The translations under genes were made by a program, and so were the position numbers. Shown one piece after another: positions 50,388 through 59,447 of a DNA stretch of 64,000 nt. This DNA is from Pigmentibacter sp. JX0631 (lineage in GTDB: Bacteria > Bdellovibrionota_B > Oligoflexia > Silvanigrellales > Silvanigrellaceae). Numbering within the stretch: position 1 is the stretch's first letter; each line of letters starts with the position of its first letter. Location of the stretch: contig NZ_CP123622.1 of assembly GCF_029873255.1 (NCBI RefSeq), forward strand, positions 2,517,001-2,581,000, read 5' to 3'. The notes under the pieces were generated by a model. It made no database searches and was not told the origin of the DNA. It saw only the letters and a program-made list of their open reading frames with translations.

Positions 50388-53114
50388 TTAAAGTGGAGTG
50401 ATAGAAAATCCAATCTTTGTTTTTTTTGATAGCTCTTGTTCATCGATATTTTTAGTTTCAAAAATATCGCTTGCTTGAAAATTATCGTGAAAATTCTTTA
50501 TTCCTTTTTTCAAATATTTTTCTTCAATAGTAAAAATAGATTCAATTTCTTCCTTTGTAATATTATCAAAGTAAAATGCTATATTATCAAATGGGATAAG
50601 TCTTTTACCAAAGTAAAAGTTTGGGAGTAAAATTCCATCTTTTTTGTATTGAAAAAAACCTCCTAAGTAATTCTCTAATATATTGTTACTAATTTGTTGA
50701 TTGCTTTTCTTTTGAAACCAATTTAGATAAATATATTTTCCTTTGATAGCGCAAGGAAATATTTCTAATTGATTATCTGATAGTAATTGATGGATAGGAT
50801 AATTTGATTGGACATTAATTATTTGCTCTTGCAAAGAATTCCATATAAATGAAGAACAATTATTTTCATCTGGCTTTATAACTACTGAATATTTTAAGTA
50901 ATTATTTGCTAGATTAATTTTTTTAGATTTATAAGATAAATACTCGCTATCTTTTAGATTTTCTAAAACTATTGATTCTTTATTTTCTAAGACTATTGAG
51001 TTATTTTTTTCTAAAGGTATGCCCACATTTGCTAAAATGTTTAATACAATATCTTCTATGTTTATTTTGCTAAACTCTATATTTTTTTTGGGAACCAGGC
51101 CAGGTATTTTGAAAATTCCAGTTGCTTTTTGTATTTTTTTATTTTCACTACTTGGAATTAATGCGAAAATAATTGTTCTATTTTCTATTTTTCTTGCTTT
51201 TATAGTGTCTAAAATTTGTCCAATAGCTTTATCTATAAAAGTAATGTTAGCGACATTATTTACTTCAAAAGGGTTTAAAATTGATGAAAATCCTAGAGTC
51301 GCTATAGCTTTTCCTAGTTCCTTTATGCTCGGATGAAAAATATTAGATTCTGAGTCTAAAAGAATGTGTGAAAGAAAACGAGATTGTTGATTTTCTTTAG
51401 ACCAATTTTGAAAGGCTTCAACAACTCTAGGAATGTATAAGTTCTTATCGTTAACTAATATATATTCACTAGCTCCCCAATCTGGAATATTTCCTAAATT
51501 TTTAGAAGTTTGTGCGAGATAATTAGAAATGATAGAAAAATCTTTGGAGTTTAATGGTGGAGAAATTCCTTTTGAACCAGTTTTAAAAATTGCATCCAAT
51601 CCGGTGACAGGTAAGTTACGATCATCTATTTTTATATTTTTGTTAGCGAAGATCCAATCATTTTTTTCTAACCATTTTCCATAAAGCGATGAAAATTCGC
51701 CAGTATCACTTATTCCTTTATTATAAAAATAAGATTCAGGATAAGATATACCTACTATATTATAACCATATTTTCTTAGAAGATAATATGTATTTTTATT
51801 TTTATTTTCATTTATTTCTTCTTTTATAACAGGTAAATTTTCTGAATTTAATTGAGGAGTATTGGAATAAATAAATTTTCTAAAATTTTCAGTTACATTA
51901 CTTGATATTTCTATAGACTTATTAAAAACTACAGATTGTTCCATTAGTTTAAAAATATTTGGAGCTGATTTTGAAAATAGTTTTTTATTCTGAATGATAT
52001 TGTCACTTAGTTTTGGTAATTGAAGAAAGACTATATTATACCCAAATGCTGTAGTATATAAATCATTCGTGACAATTTGTTGATTTGCAACTTGATTTAG
52101 TGGATCTTGAACAGGTTGGTCGTTTTTCTTAAGATCTTTTTTAGGTGGAATAGGCGATTTTTGTGGAGTAACGAGTTCTTCAAATTTTGCTTCTTCGGGT
52201 TTTACCTCTTCTAACAGTTTTTCCTCTTCTAAATCGTCTTGATCAGAATTTTCTGCAGTATTTTCTTCAACTGTTTTTTGATTTGATATTAAGTAATCTT
52301 TATTAGCTGTCCAAAAATTACTAGTTGCAGAAATATGAATACTTGATCTGCCTGTGTGTTCAATATGGTTTACATTTGCATTTAATAAATAAAAACTTGA
52401 TGAAATACTTACAACTTTTATTGTAGTTGCGGTAGAATCATTTATTGGTATAGAAAAATGGAGCTTTTTTTGGACGTCATCATCTGTAAATGATTTAGAC
52501 CATACATATTGTCCTAAATTAATTCTTATACTTCCTGGTGACAATAGAAATAAATTAAAAGCAAAAACTCTTCTTCCTTTTACGAGTGGGATAGTAGCCT
52601 TTACCTCTTCTCCACCTTGGAGAATTATTCCTTCAGAAAGTTGTGCCCAGTGATTGTATGGAAAAATTACATTAGATGATTTACGGTAAAAATTAGGATT
52701 ATTTATATTAGAAAAGATTTTTTTGCCAGGTAAGATGGGCCATAAAAAAGAGGCAATATCTGGAGAATTTACAAATCTTGGAATTGATACTTCTGCATTT
52801 GCATCTAAAAATAAATCATAAATGGGAATATTTAGTAACTCCATCCGCTGTAATTGCTTTTCCATTCTTCTTAATTGTTCTCCTTTGGCATATCTTTTTA
52901 AACGTCTTCTTTCAATAAGTTCTTGATCAAGTGACGACATTGGCCAAGGAGAAATAAATCTTGAATATTGCGCATGTTGAAAGTTATTAGTCACAGCAGG
53001 AATTGGATAAAAGTATATAATAATTAGAAAAATAAGCAGTGAAAAAGCTACAAATATTGATGATAGAATTATATAAATTGACCACTTTGAAAGTCTTGAT
53101 GAACGCAATGGCAT
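50388..53114 (-). CDS. Membrane protein with a degenerate sulfatase-like periplasmic domain (I)
   Basis: A 908-residue protein with one N-terminal membrane helix (about 12-35), a coiled/charged segment (60-95), a beta region (165-270), an acidic linker (280-340), and a C-terminal half that follows the alkaline-phosphatase/sulfatase plan. YNIVFLQLPK (359-368) sits where a metal-binding Asp is expected, KSAPNIFKLMEQSVVFNKS and a NVTENFRKFIYSNTP follow where a nucleophile should be, and AIGQILDTIKARKIENRTIIFALIPSS (630-656) replaces the usual ending in DHG. So the fold is suggested but the metal ligands are missing. It starts nine bases after its partner at 53123. Unknown function. Confidence 0.5.
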   Translation of the reverse strand: MPLRSSRLSKWSIYIILSSIFVAFSLLIFLIIIYFYPIPAVTNNFQHAQYSRFISPWPMSSLDQELIERRRLKRYAKGEQLRRMEKQLQRMELLNIPIYDLFLDANAEVSIPRFVNSPDIASFLWPILPGKKIFSNINNPNFYRKSSNVIFPYNHWAQLSEGIILQGGEEVKATIPLVKGRRVFAFNLFLLSPGSIRINLGQYVWSKSFTDDDVQKKLHFSIPINDSTATTIKVVSISSSFYLLNANVNHIEHTGRSSIHISATSNFWTANKDYLISNQKTVEENTAENSDQDDLEEEKLLEEVKPEEAKFEELVTPQKSPIPPKKDLKKNDQPVQDPLNQVANQQIVTNDLYTTAFGYNIVFLQLPKLSDNIIQNKKLFSKSAPNIFKLMEQSVVFNKSIEISSNVTENFRKFIYSNTPQLNSENLPVIKEEINENKNKNTYYLLRKYGYNIVGISYPESYFYNKGISDTGEFSSLYGKWLEKNDWIFANKNIKIDDRNLPVTGLDAIFKTGSKGISPPLNSKDFSIISNYLAQTSKNLGNIPDWGASEYILVNDKNLYIPRVVEAFQNWSKENQQSRFLSHILLDSESNIFHPSIKELGKAIATLGFSSILNPFEVNNVANITFIDKAIGQILDTIKARKIENRTIIFALIPSSENKKIQKATGIFKIPGLVPKKNIEFSKINIEDIVLNILANVGIPLEKNNSIVLENKESIVLENLKDSEYLSYKSKKINLANNYLKYSVVIKPDENNCSSFIWNSLQEQIINVQSNYPIHQLLSDNQLEIFPCAIKGKYIYLNWFQKKSNQQISNNILENYLGGFFQYKKDGILLPNFYFGKRLIPFDNIAFYFDNITKEEIESIFTIEEKYLKKGIKNFHDNFQASDIFETKNIDEQELSKKTKIGFSITPL

Positions 53115-53122
53115 AATTAAAC

Positions 53123-55006
53123 CTACTTAGTAAAGTATTGAATATAAGATTGAAAATTATCTTTAACTTCATTTCCATATACTTTAATAAATTGTTCCTT
53201 TTCTATATCCGTTACTAAAGCATAGTTTAAGTAAGGATCCATATTTATTTTAAATATATCGAATTGTTTTAAAAAGTCAGCAATATTTATTTCTGATTTA
53301 ATTGATTTATAATTATTAATATCATCCTTCTCAGATTTTTTATTCTTTTTTTCTTGCTCTTTAAAAATTTGTTGATAAATATTTTTATATCCAGTTCTCA
53401 AAGCAATTTTATCTTTAGCAAGATAATTTTCCTTACTAATTGTAATATAAGTTGATTTTTTTGGTGTTTGACAAATAACTCCATGGCGCATTTCTTCTTT
53501 AATAGCTAAAGTAAATTCAGATTTGATTGTAGGATAAGGGTCATTCTTAGGGTTTATTGTATCTAGTAAAAATGAGTTAACTACTTTTGTACTATTTTTA
53601 TTACTATTTAAATTAAAATTGATGAGTAAAGGATGGCAATTTGCAGTACTATAACTATTAAATAATTCTTTATGAAGTATTTCTGTATTCATTAATTGAT
53701 CTTTAAAATCAAAGTTGGAAAAACCTAAGCTACTTTCTAAATTACTGTTTCCTTGTTTATAGGGTGCAACCACAATGTTTTCAATTCCTGAATCTTTGAG
53801 TCCTTTTATTGCAATAGATAAATTCAAATCAATTTCTTTTAATATCTTTTCAAATTCTTCTTTTGAAATATTTTCTGGCCAATCTATAGCATTAAAAAAG
53901 TTACTAACTTTTTTCCCTTCTAGCTCAGTTAGAAATAAAAGAAAATTTTCTTTTTTAGAAGTTAAATTTCCAATTTTCATTCCATAGGAAAATAGTAGAT
54001 AGTTATCTGAATTAATTAAATTTTCCCAATGCCAAGTATTAAAAATTGATGAAATAAATCCTAAACGGAAAAATAAATAGATTTGAGGTTGAGATAAAGC
54101 GAATCTATTTAAAAAAATATTAAACCATGTATTATTGATATTGCTTCCTAAATTATCTTTTTGAAATATGCTATTGAAATTTAATAAATTTCTTCCATTA
54201 ATTCCAATAAAATTTAATTCACTATTTGTTTGTACTGGATTTTTATCTTCATTATTTTGAATTGGAGCTGGTAAGTAAAGTCTTTCGTCAGAAAAATAGG
54301 TTGTATTTAAAATTGATGCAGCAATTGATTCTTTAGTAGGCAAATATAAAAGCCATTGGTTTTCTTTTTCGAGAATTTTTTTTGTTTCACTAAATAGATC
54401 TTTATAAAGTAATAAGTTTTGTGGAATTAGAAAAATAAATTTTGAATTTTTATTTAACTCTTTTGTAGAATTTCTCCAAGTTTTATAAAGGTTATTTCTT
54501 TTAATTTCAAATATATTACTGTAAATTTTATTTTGTATTTTATAAAGTTTAAAATTAGGGTCAATCCAATGCCGTATTTGTTGAGGTGCGGAACTAGTAC
54601 TAATTAACAAAACTATTAAATTTGAGGATATACATAGTAAAATTGGGACATAAATGGATAGATAAATTAAAATTATAGGTTTTTGGCCTTTAAGACTTTT
54701 TTTATCAACTCTTATTTTCATCAGTATTTTTAACAAAATTGCTGGGATTGAGATTACAGCACCAAGAAATGCTGAAAAAATTAAAATTCCAGCAATAACC
54801 ATTAAAGAGAATGTCAGAAGGTGCCATGAAGATAACAAAGTGAGTTTAGATTTTTCACCATAATTTGGGTTATATAATAGAACAAAGCAAGCTAATGAAA
54901 ATAAAACCCAAAATATGCTAGAAAAAAGGACATATCTGGATAAAACTGTCATGAAAGAAGTCATTTTATCTGTTTTTCTTACCATAGGACTTCTCGAGCG
55001 AAACAT
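53123..55006 (-). CDS. Multi-pass membrane protein with a degenerate sulfatase-like periplasmic domain (II)
   Basis: About 627 residues with three or four membrane segments in the first 140 residues and a large periplasmic domain, the topology of LTA-synthase-like phosphotransferases. KFIFLIPQNLLLYKDLFSET (about 189-208) and LNLSIAIKGLKDSGIENIVV (about 390-410) mirror sulfatase strands, but the metal-binding Asp/His and nucleophile are absent. ATG at 55006 is chosen because GAGG lies eight bases upstream, rather than the earlier starts. It heads the reverse cluster; with the gene at 50388 it may form an inactive scaffold pair (inference). Confidence 0.45.
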   Translation of the reverse strand: MFRSRSPMVRKTDKMTSFMTVLSRYVLFSSIFWVLFSLACFVLLYNPNYGEKSKLTLLSSWHLLTFSLMVIAGILIFSAFLGAVISIPAILLKILMKIRVDKKSLKGQKPIILIYLSIYVPILLCISSNLIVLLISTSSAPQQIRHWIDPNFKLYKIQNKIYSNIFEIKRNNLYKTWRNSTKELNKNSKFIFLIPQNLLLYKDLFSETKKILEKENQWLLYLPTKESIAASILNTTYFSDERLYLPAPIQNNEDKNPVQTNSELNFIGINGRNLLNFNSIFQKDNLGSNINNTWFNIFLNRFALSQPQIYLFFRLGFISSIFNTWHWENLINSDNYLLFSYGMKIGNLTSKKENFLLFLTELEGKKVSNFFNAIDWPENISKEEFEKILKEIDLNLSIAIKGLKDSGIENIVVAPYKQGNSNLESSLGFSNFDFKDQLMNTEILHKELFNSYSTANCHPLLINFNLNSNKNSTKVVNSFLLDTINPKNDPYPTIKSEFTLAIKEEMRHGVICQTPKKSTYITISKENYLAKDKIALRTGYKNIYQQIFKEQEKKNKKSEKDDINNYKSIKSEINIADFLKQFDIFKINMDPYLNYALVTDIEKEQFIKVYGNEVKDNFQSYIQYFTK

Positions 55007-55215
55007 CTTCATTACCTCAGTCTGTGATTTTATCACTCTTTTGCATTTTGCTTTTAAATTTAGAATAGCATAGGTCTGAAAAAAATCTTAGAAAACTGCC
55101 ATTCCTAACAAATCATCGTTGCTCTTCATTATGGAATATGTAAGAGCTTGTGAGTAGTCTGTTTGGGTTGAGCCAGTAAATTTTCTAACCTATTGATATC
55201 AGGAATTTTCTAAAA

Positions 55216-56295
55216 ATGAAAGAACGCTTTAGTGAATCGAATTCATGGTTAGTCCATGTGGCAAAGAATTTTTTCCCTGTTTGGGAGAATCTCTTCAAAA
55301 AACAGTTAAAAAGTTCTGTTGAAATTAAAAAAATAAGTAATGATTTTTATTTTTTAAATGCAACTGATAGTTTACAAGCAGAAACTCTTCTAAATAGTAT
55401 ATTTGTCAAATTTGCTATGCCAGTAGATTATATGTGGCCTACTAAACTTGAACAAAAAGGTATGATTGAAAAGTGTGCTCAAGGTATATTTGCTAAATTT
55501 AAAGAGCAAAGTTTTTTAAATGCAGTTGTCTTTTCTGTGGAAAGAAAAAATCAGACATTAGCCTCAAATATTAGAGGTAGACTATTGCAAGTCTTAGATT
55601 CTCTAAATCAAGTCGACAGAAAAAAAGTGGAAAGGGCTCAATGGACTAAAAACCCTACTTCACAGCATCCTGAACAAAAAAATTTAATTGTTGCAATTTC
55701 AGAAAAGTGTATCTGGGCTGGAATTTTATCACCCAAGTTATCAGGCTCTTTTTTTGCAGGAGGGCGCAGATTCGTTAGTGTTGGTAGTGAAGATACAGCA
55801 AGTAGAGCTGCTGCTAAATTTGTTGAAGCAGCTGAATTAATGCTTCTAAATGGCTTTAAAATACCTGAGAAAGGAAACTATTTAGAATTAGGAGCTGCTC
55901 CGGGTGGTATTACAAGTGAATTGATAAAACGCCAGAATCATGTTTGGGCTGTGGATAAAGCATTGTTGGATAAAAAATTATTGCAAAATCCTTTGGTACA
56001 TTTCATCAACAAAGATGCACGGGATTATAAACCTGATCAGCATTTTTCTTGCATTGTCTGTGATATGAATGGTCCAGCTTTAATAGCAGCCGAAATTTGT
56101 GCTGGTTTTATTCAAGCCTTAGAAAATAAAGGATTTGTAGTATTTACCTATAAAATTCATAATATTTCAGATTTTACTCATGAATATGAAAAAATAGTGA
56201 ATATTTTTAAGAAGAAAAATGCTAAGCTTTTATTCACTAGACAGCTTTATAACAATAAACAAGAAGTAACTTTATTTTTAACGAAAAGTAACTGA
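55216..56295 (+). CDS. RlmM-like 23S rRNA 2'-O-ribose methyltransferase (FtsJ type)
   Basis: A 359-residue protein. The N-terminal part (about 1-190) is a THUMP-like RNA-binding region, and the C-terminal part is an FtsJ-type SAM methyltransferase with NYLELGAAPGGITSELIK (SAM loop, about 222-238), VCDMNGP (Asp283), YKIHN (Lys313) and a Glu in QEVTLFL, with Lys201 completing the K-D-K-E tetrad. Such enzymes methylate the 2'-hydroxyl of a 23S rRNA nucleotide. It is close to RlmM but shorter; the exact site is not predictable. CAGGAA lies before the ATG. It is one base from yigZ. Confidence 0.8.
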   Translation: MKERFSESNSWLVHVAKNFFPVWENLFKKQLKSSVEIKKISNDFYFLNATDSLQAETLLNSIFVKFAMPVDYMWPTKLEQKGMIEKCAQGIFAKFKEQSFLNAVVFSVERKNQTLASNIRGRLLQVLDSLNQVDRKKVERAQWTKNPTSQHPEQKNLIVAISEKCIWAGILSPKLSGSFFAGGRRFVSVGSEDTASRAAAKFVEAAELMLLNGFKIPEKGNYLELGAAPGGITSELIKRQNHVWAVDKALLDKKLLQNPLVHFINKDARDYKPDQHFSCIVCDMNGPALIAAEICAGFIQALENKGFVVFTYKIHNISDFTHEYEKIVNIFKKKNAKLLFTRQLYNNKQEVTLFLTKSN

Positions 56296-56296
56296 A

Positions 56297-56929
56297 ATGT
56301 TCAAAAATTATCGCACAATTGGAATCAATGTCAGTTGTGAAATTATTATTGAAAAATCAAAATTTATTGGCACAATAAAGAAAGTAACGTCAGAAGAGGA
56401 AGCTGTCTCATTTATAAATGAGATAAAACGTAAGTATTGGGATGCCACTCATAATTGTTCTGCTTTTTTAATTAATAATAATGAAATGCGTTCTAGTGAT
56501 GATGGAGAACCAGCTGGAACAGCTGGAAAACCAATTCTTGAATGTGTAAAGAAAAATAATTTACAAAATGTCTCAGTAGTTGTTACCAGATATTTTGGTG
56601 GAATAAAGTTAGGAGCTGGGGGATTAATTCGAGCTTATACTGCTGCTACCCAAGAAGTTATTAAGCATGCAGGAATAGAAGAAAATATTTTCCACCAATC
56701 TTTTCAGTTAATATTAGATTATGAATATTGGAATAAAATAGAATATTTTTTTAAAAGCCATAAAATTTTTTATGAAAAGCCTATTTATCTTGATAAAATA
56801 TCTGTTACTTTTTATACAACAGAAGCTTCTGGTATTTTAGAAGAAATAATAAATAGAGGAAATGGTTCTATTATAATCAATGAATTACCTAGTAAATATC
56901 TTCCTATTCAACTAGAAAAGCCTCTTTAA
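56297..56929 (+). CDS. yigZ: YigZ/IMPACT family protein
   Basis: A 210-residue protein. The UPF0029 domain covers most of it: SKFIGTIKKVTSEEEAV, THNCSAFLI, RSSDDGEPAGTAGKPIL and VVVTRYFGGIKLGAGGLIRAY. The C-terminal domain (about 140-210) is the ferredoxin-like IMPACT extension. Family members are thought to regulate protein synthesis or the proline/stress response, though the bacterial role is not known. It starts one base after the methyltransferase stop and ends 26 bases inside the converging cyclophilin gene. Confidence 0.9.
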   Translation: MFKNYRTIGINVSCEIIIEKSKFIGTIKKVTSEEEAVSFINEIKRKYWDATHNCSAFLINNNEMRSSDDGEPAGTAGKPILECVKKNNLQNVSVVVTRYFGGIKLGAGGLIRAYTAATQEVIKHAGIEENIFHQSFQLILDYEYWNKIEYFFKSHKIFYEKPIYLDKISVTFYTTEASGILEEIINRGNGSIIINELPSKYLPIQLEKPL

Positions 56930-57608
56930 TGATTGCTTCTTCTGGATAAAATGGGACATGATACATACCTTCTCTTTGGCCTATTTTTATTCTTGCTATT
57001 TTTTGAATAATTTCCATTCCAGAGAGGACCTTCCCAAAAACGGTGTAACCTTCTTCTGTTGTTGAAGAATCTAAATACGAATTATTTGATAAATTTATGA
57101 AAAATTGTGAAGTTGCTGAATTTGCGTCACTTTGTTTTCTTGCCATTACAATAGTTCCAACTAAATTTTTAAATCCATTTCTAGAATTATTTTTAATTGG
57201 AGGAAATAGCGGAGTTTTTTCATTAAAATGAATGTCATAACCGCCTCCTTGAATTAAAAAACCATCAACAATTCTATGAAAAATTGTATTATTATAGTAA
57301 CCCGCTTTGACATATTCCAGAAAATTATTTACAGTTTCGGGATCCTTATCTTTAAAAAGATCTAGTCTTATTTTTCCGAAGTTGGTGACCATCACAACTT
57401 CGGCATGCCCCTTGGGAACTGGTAGTTCAGCAAGTGCTGTTTTTTGTTGGCTAGACGCTTTTTGTTGCTTATTTGATTTTTTTTTCACTCTCGGTGTTTT
57501 CTCTTTTTTAACCACTTCTCCTTTACTCGGAGCCGCGATGATACTTGGCGCACAAATTGTAAAAGAAAGGAGTAAAAAGACATGTAACATTTTAATTATT
57601 TTTAGCAT
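56904..57608 (-). CDS. Periplasmic cyclophilin-type peptidyl-prolyl isomerase
   Basis: A 234-residue protein with a signal peptide (1 to about 25, ending IIAA) and a Lys-rich spacer (28-60). The cyclophilin core runs from residue 70: MVTNFGKIRLDLFKDKDPETV, IFHRIVDGFLIQGGGY (catalytic Arg and the FxxxQGG binding motif), NSATSQFFINLSNN and YTVFGKVLSGMEII. It folds exported proteins by turning prolyl bonds. GGAGG lies seven bases before the ATG. Its 3' end overlaps yigZ by 26 bases in convergent orientation. Confidence 0.9.
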   Translation of the reverse strand: MLKIIKMLHVFLLLSFTICAPSIIAAPSKGEVVKKEKTPRVKKKSNKQQKASSQQKTALAELPVPKGHAEVVMVTNFGKIRLDLFKDKDPETVNNFLEYVKAGYYNNTIFHRIVDGFLIQGGGYDIHFNEKTPLFPPIKNNSRNGFKNLVGTIVMARKQSDANSATSQFFINLSNNSYLDSSTTEEGYTVFGKVLSGMEIIQKIARIKIGQREGMYHVPFYPEEAIIKEAFLVE

Positions 57609-57722
57609 TCATGAGCCTCCTTAATCAGTCTCTTATTACAGGTAAAGCAAGTCAAGATGATAACCAGATAAAAACGTACTATGATTTAAATTAATATTTG
57701 ATGAATATCCATAGGAGAAGCA

Positions 57723-58832
57723 ATGCGAATTCAAGGAAATGTATTTGCTATAATAACTTGTGTAAATTTTCTAAGTATGAATAAATCTTTTGCTTTTTGG
57801 GATCAATCACATCAATTGATTGCTGGAATAGCAGAACAAAAAATATCAGAAAAAACAAAAACAGAAGTCAACCGACTGCTAAAAATAGCTATTATTACAC
57901 CCGGTAGCGAAGAATTAGCAAGAAATTCTTCTACAATGGATACTGCAGCCTCATGGGCGGATAATATAAAAAGTTATAAAGATTCAGAAAGCTACTCTAC
58001 TTGTCACTATACTGATGTTCCACTCACAAAAGAAATGATTGGAAGAGATATCAATGAAGATGAGGCGATGGCTAAATTAAAAGAGGCCGTAGCAAAAAAT
58101 AATTATAATTCTGTTAATTGTTTAAAAAGCTCAATTAAAACATTAATAACAAATTCAGAAAGTGATATAAAAAAGGCTATTGCGCTTAGAATGGTTCTTC
58201 ATATTGTCGGTGATATTGGTCAACCATTACATAGTGCAGAACTTGTATCTGGTAATTTTGTTGATGCCGGTGGAAATAATATTAAATTGGATAAACCAGT
58301 AAGTATTACAAATATTGATGGGACATCTTCAACAGCAAATAATATGCATAAACTTTGGGATTCATCGTTAAATGTTTACTTGCAGTTTGCTTACGATCCT
58401 GAGCGGACGAAAAAAGGAATTTACACTGCTGAGGAAATGAACGCTACAAAAAATGACTCAATTTCTATTACTAAAAATAAAGAATTTTATTTCTTAACAC
58501 ATTGTCTAGAAAATAGTTTAGCAGAAAATTCTATAGAAGGATGGGTTTTAGATTCATATAAAACTGCAATTAAGAATGTTTATACTGATATAAAATTACC
58601 AACTTCAGATTTTAGTTCGCAAGCATCAATTACTGTTTCTTTTAATCGGAACTGGAAATATTATCATGATGATAAAGTAAGTGCCATATCAAATCAAATT
58701 AAAAAATCAGGCATTCGTTTGTACAAAATATTAAATGAAATATTTGATTCGGGAAAACTAGAGAGTCAATATAAAACATTAGTAGATAATATTAGAAATG
58801 ATGCATCAATCCAACCTTTTGGGAAAAAGTAA
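57723..58832 (+). CDS. Secreted S1/P1-type single-strand nuclease
   Basis: A 369-residue protein with a signal peptide ending near SFA. The mature N-terminus is the zinc-binding Trp26 (FWDQSHQLIA, also His30), followed by Asp80 (ASWAD), His95 (CHYTDVP), His160/Asp164/His170 (VLHIVGDIGQPLH) and His209/Asp213 (NMHKLWD), the nine ligands of the three zinc ions. These enzymes cut single-stranded DNA and RNA and remove 3'-phosphates, in bacteria often for nutrient scavenging or virulence. AGGAGAAG precedes the ATG. Cys94 and Cys133 could form a disulfide. It stands alone, divergent from the cyclophilin gene. Confidence 0.9.
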   Translation: MRIQGNVFAIITCVNFLSMNKSFAFWDQSHQLIAGIAEQKISEKTKTEVNRLLKIAIITPGSEELARNSSTMDTAASWADNIKSYKDSESYSTCHYTDVPLTKEMIGRDINEDEAMAKLKEAVAKNNYNSVNCLKSSIKTLITNSESDIKKAIALRMVLHIVGDIGQPLHSAELVSGNFVDAGGNNIKLDKPVSITNIDGTSSTANNMHKLWDSSLNVYLQFAYDPERTKKGIYTAEEMNATKNDSISITKNKEFYFLTHCLENSLAENSIEGWVLDSYKTAIKNVYTDIKLPTSDFSSQASITVSFNRNWKYYHDDKVSAISNQIKKSGIRLYKILNEIFDSGKLESQYKTLVDNIRNDASIQPFGKK

Positions 58833-59005
58833 CTAGTTAAGTTAACTTGCTCTTATTTCACTAAATACTTTTGCAACAATATATAATCATTAATAAAATT
58901 TAAAATTTTAAACAAACTACCAAAAAAAGTCGATAGGTAGTCATAGTATTGAACTCTCTTTCCGGAATTGGCATGTGGTTAATTTTCCTGCTCTTTGGAG
59001 GAACC

Positions 59006-59446
59006 ATGGAAATTGAAGAAAGTGAAGTAAAGAAGGAATCCGAAGTAAAACAAGGAGATGACTTACCAGAACAAGTCAGTAATAATGTCATTCCATTTCG
59101 TAATAATAAAAGTAACGAAAACAAAGACAATAAAACCGAAACTGCTAGCTTAAAAACAGATGCTGAGCTTAAAAATAGTATATTAGAGGTAGCAAAAAGT
59201 TTGATTAATGACTACGAAAAATTTACTTTACTCGACTACTCGAATTTAAAAGTTGCGGTTGATGAATATGCTAAAATACTTGTAGAAAACAAAAAATATT
59301 TAGATTCTTATAGGGTAATTCATTCTAAAATTCATATTGACGAAGGAATTAAACTTCGTTTTTTAGCTGACATGGGGAAAGCTACTGAGCAAGATTGTTC
59401 GCTTCAGATATTAGACTTTATTGAAATAATTGAAACAATCCAATAA
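59006..59446 (+). CDS. Small acidic helical protein of unknown function
   Basis: About 146 residues: a disordered, highly charged N-terminal 55 residues (Glu/Lys/Asn-rich) followed by an alpha-helical C-terminal half with the segment AKSLINDYEKFTLLDYSNLKVAVDEYAKILVE. The ATG at 59006 is preferred because GGAGG lies four bases before it; an upstream ATG (58949) would add a hydrophobic stretch that is just the leader. No family recognised. It ends one base before the recombinase stop on the other strand. Confidence 0.55.
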   Translation: MEIEESEVKKESEVKQGDDLPEQVSNNVIPFRNNKSNENKDNKTETASLKTDAELKNSILEVAKSLINDYEKFTLLDYSNLKVAVDEYAKILVENKKYLDSYRVIHSKIHIDEGIKLRFLADMGKATEQDCSLQILDFIEIIETIQ

Positions 59447-59447
59447 A

